6,628 bases of DNA from Spirochaetaceae bacterium (GTDB taxonomy: Bacteria > Spirochaetota > Spirochaetia > Treponematales > Breznakiellaceae): contig JAITNZ010000070.1 in assembly GCA_031290205.1 (NCBI GenBank), positions 1 to 6,628 of the forward strand. The letters are read 5' to 3'. Positions 6,462 through 6,628 of this stretch are shown here, piece after piece. Numbering within the stretch: the first letter of the stretch is position 1; each line of letters opens with the position of its first letter. Under the pieces are notes generated by a model. That model saw only the letters and a list, made by a program, of their open reading frames with translations, was not told where the DNA came from and made no database searches. The position numbers and the translations under genes were made by a program.

Positions 6462-6490
6462 AGTATATCGGATAATAACTGCGCGTTCAA
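6462..6490 (-). promoter_or_regulatory. Sigma70-type promoter immediately before the MATE gene
   Basis: On the minus strand TTGAAC (6490-6485) and TATACT (6467-6462) are separated by exactly 17 bases. The expected start of transcription, about seven bases after the -10 box, coincides with the A of the ATG at 6455. The transcript would then have no leader, and no convincing Shine-Dalgarno sequence precedes the ATG. Confidence 0.65.
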
Positions 6491-6533
6491 GGCATCACGG
6501 GCTCGATCAGCAATTACGAATTCGAAAATTAAC

Positions 6534-6549
6534 CACGAACGGCACGAAC
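6534..6549. repeat. CACGAAC direct repeat
   Basis: CACGAAC occurs at 6534-6540 and 6543-6549, separated by GG. It resembles degenerate CACGAAC arrays found between genes in several bacterial genomes. A CGAATTCG palindrome lies just to the left at 6517-6524. No function can be assigned. Confidence 0.5.
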
Positions 6550-6583
6550 AAATCGCAACTACGCGGGCGACCGCATTAAGAAT

Positions 6584-6618
6584 TTGTCCACAGATGGACA
6601 CAGATACACACAGATTTT
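6584..6618. repeat. CACAGAT short repeats with a small hairpin
   Basis: CACAGAT occurs three times (6590s, 6600s and 6610s) in the last 40 bases, spaced by about ten bases, and the array probably continues past the window edge. TGTCCA-CAGA-TGGACA at 6585-6600 is a perfect 6-bp stem. The stretch contains no gene. Function unknown. Confidence 0.5.
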
Positions 6619-6628
6619 CACACTGCAA

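Noticed and set aside
6584..6592. DnaA box TTGTCCACA suggesting an origin
   Set aside because: Only one near-match, lying within a CACAGAT repeat, with no cluster, no AT-rich unwinding region and no dnaA or dnaN nearby.
1..6628. CRISPR array, tRNA, rRNA, insertion sequence or prophage genes
   Set aside because: No regularly spaced identical repeats with unique spacers, no cloverleaf, no transposase and no phage genes were found.

Overview
The window looks like chromosomal DNA from a spirochaete, most likely a Treponema of the termite-gut or environmental type. This rests on the style of the RlmB-like methyltransferase N-terminus, a Treponema-like outer-membrane receptor, mid-range base composition and the edge repeats. 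No database search could be run, so the assignment is a judgement (about 0.55). Every convincing gene is on the minus strand, so transcription runs from right to left.

Layout, following transcription. At the right edge (about 6500-6628) is a non-coding stretch with short degenerate direct repeats (CACGAAC, CACAGAT). Next is a well-formed sigma70-type promoter (TTGAAC-17-TATACT) placed so close to the gene that the mRNA would be essentially leaderless. It drives a MATE-family multidrug/Na+ antiporter gene (5091-6455). That gene is intact in frame over 454 codons except for a single TAG at 5412-5414, after about nine of the twelve membrane helices.

A second strong promoter (TTGACC-17-CATAAT) and a good ribosome binding site precede a GTG-started gene for an exported TPR protein (3684-4979). 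This protein has two TPR blocks joined by a long Pro/Gln/Ala-rich linker made from 15-bp and 30-bp tandem repeats. The linker also carries a run of 13 cytosines in the coding strand. The gene overlaps the next one by ATGA. The next gene encodes an 874-residue TonB-dependent-receptor-like outer-membrane beta-barrel (1063-3687), whose first codons are a T6-C6-A7 run. About 60 bp further on is a 243-residue SpoU/TrmH-class 23S rRNA methyltransferase (rlmB-like, 272-1003), followed by a possible terminator. The left 200 bp hold a cluster of GC-rich hairpins of unknown function, overlain by a plus-strand open frame that runs off the edge.

How the parts may work together: the TPR protein and the receptor are probably made as a translationally coupled pair, one in the periplasm and one in the outer membrane. 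Slippage in the C13 run would truncate the TPR protein in either shifted frame and should also lower receptor translation. This would be a plausible phase-variation switch for a surface uptake or adhesion system. It is the most interesting hypothesis in the window. The methyltransferase is a housekeeping gene that probably reads through from the same transcript.
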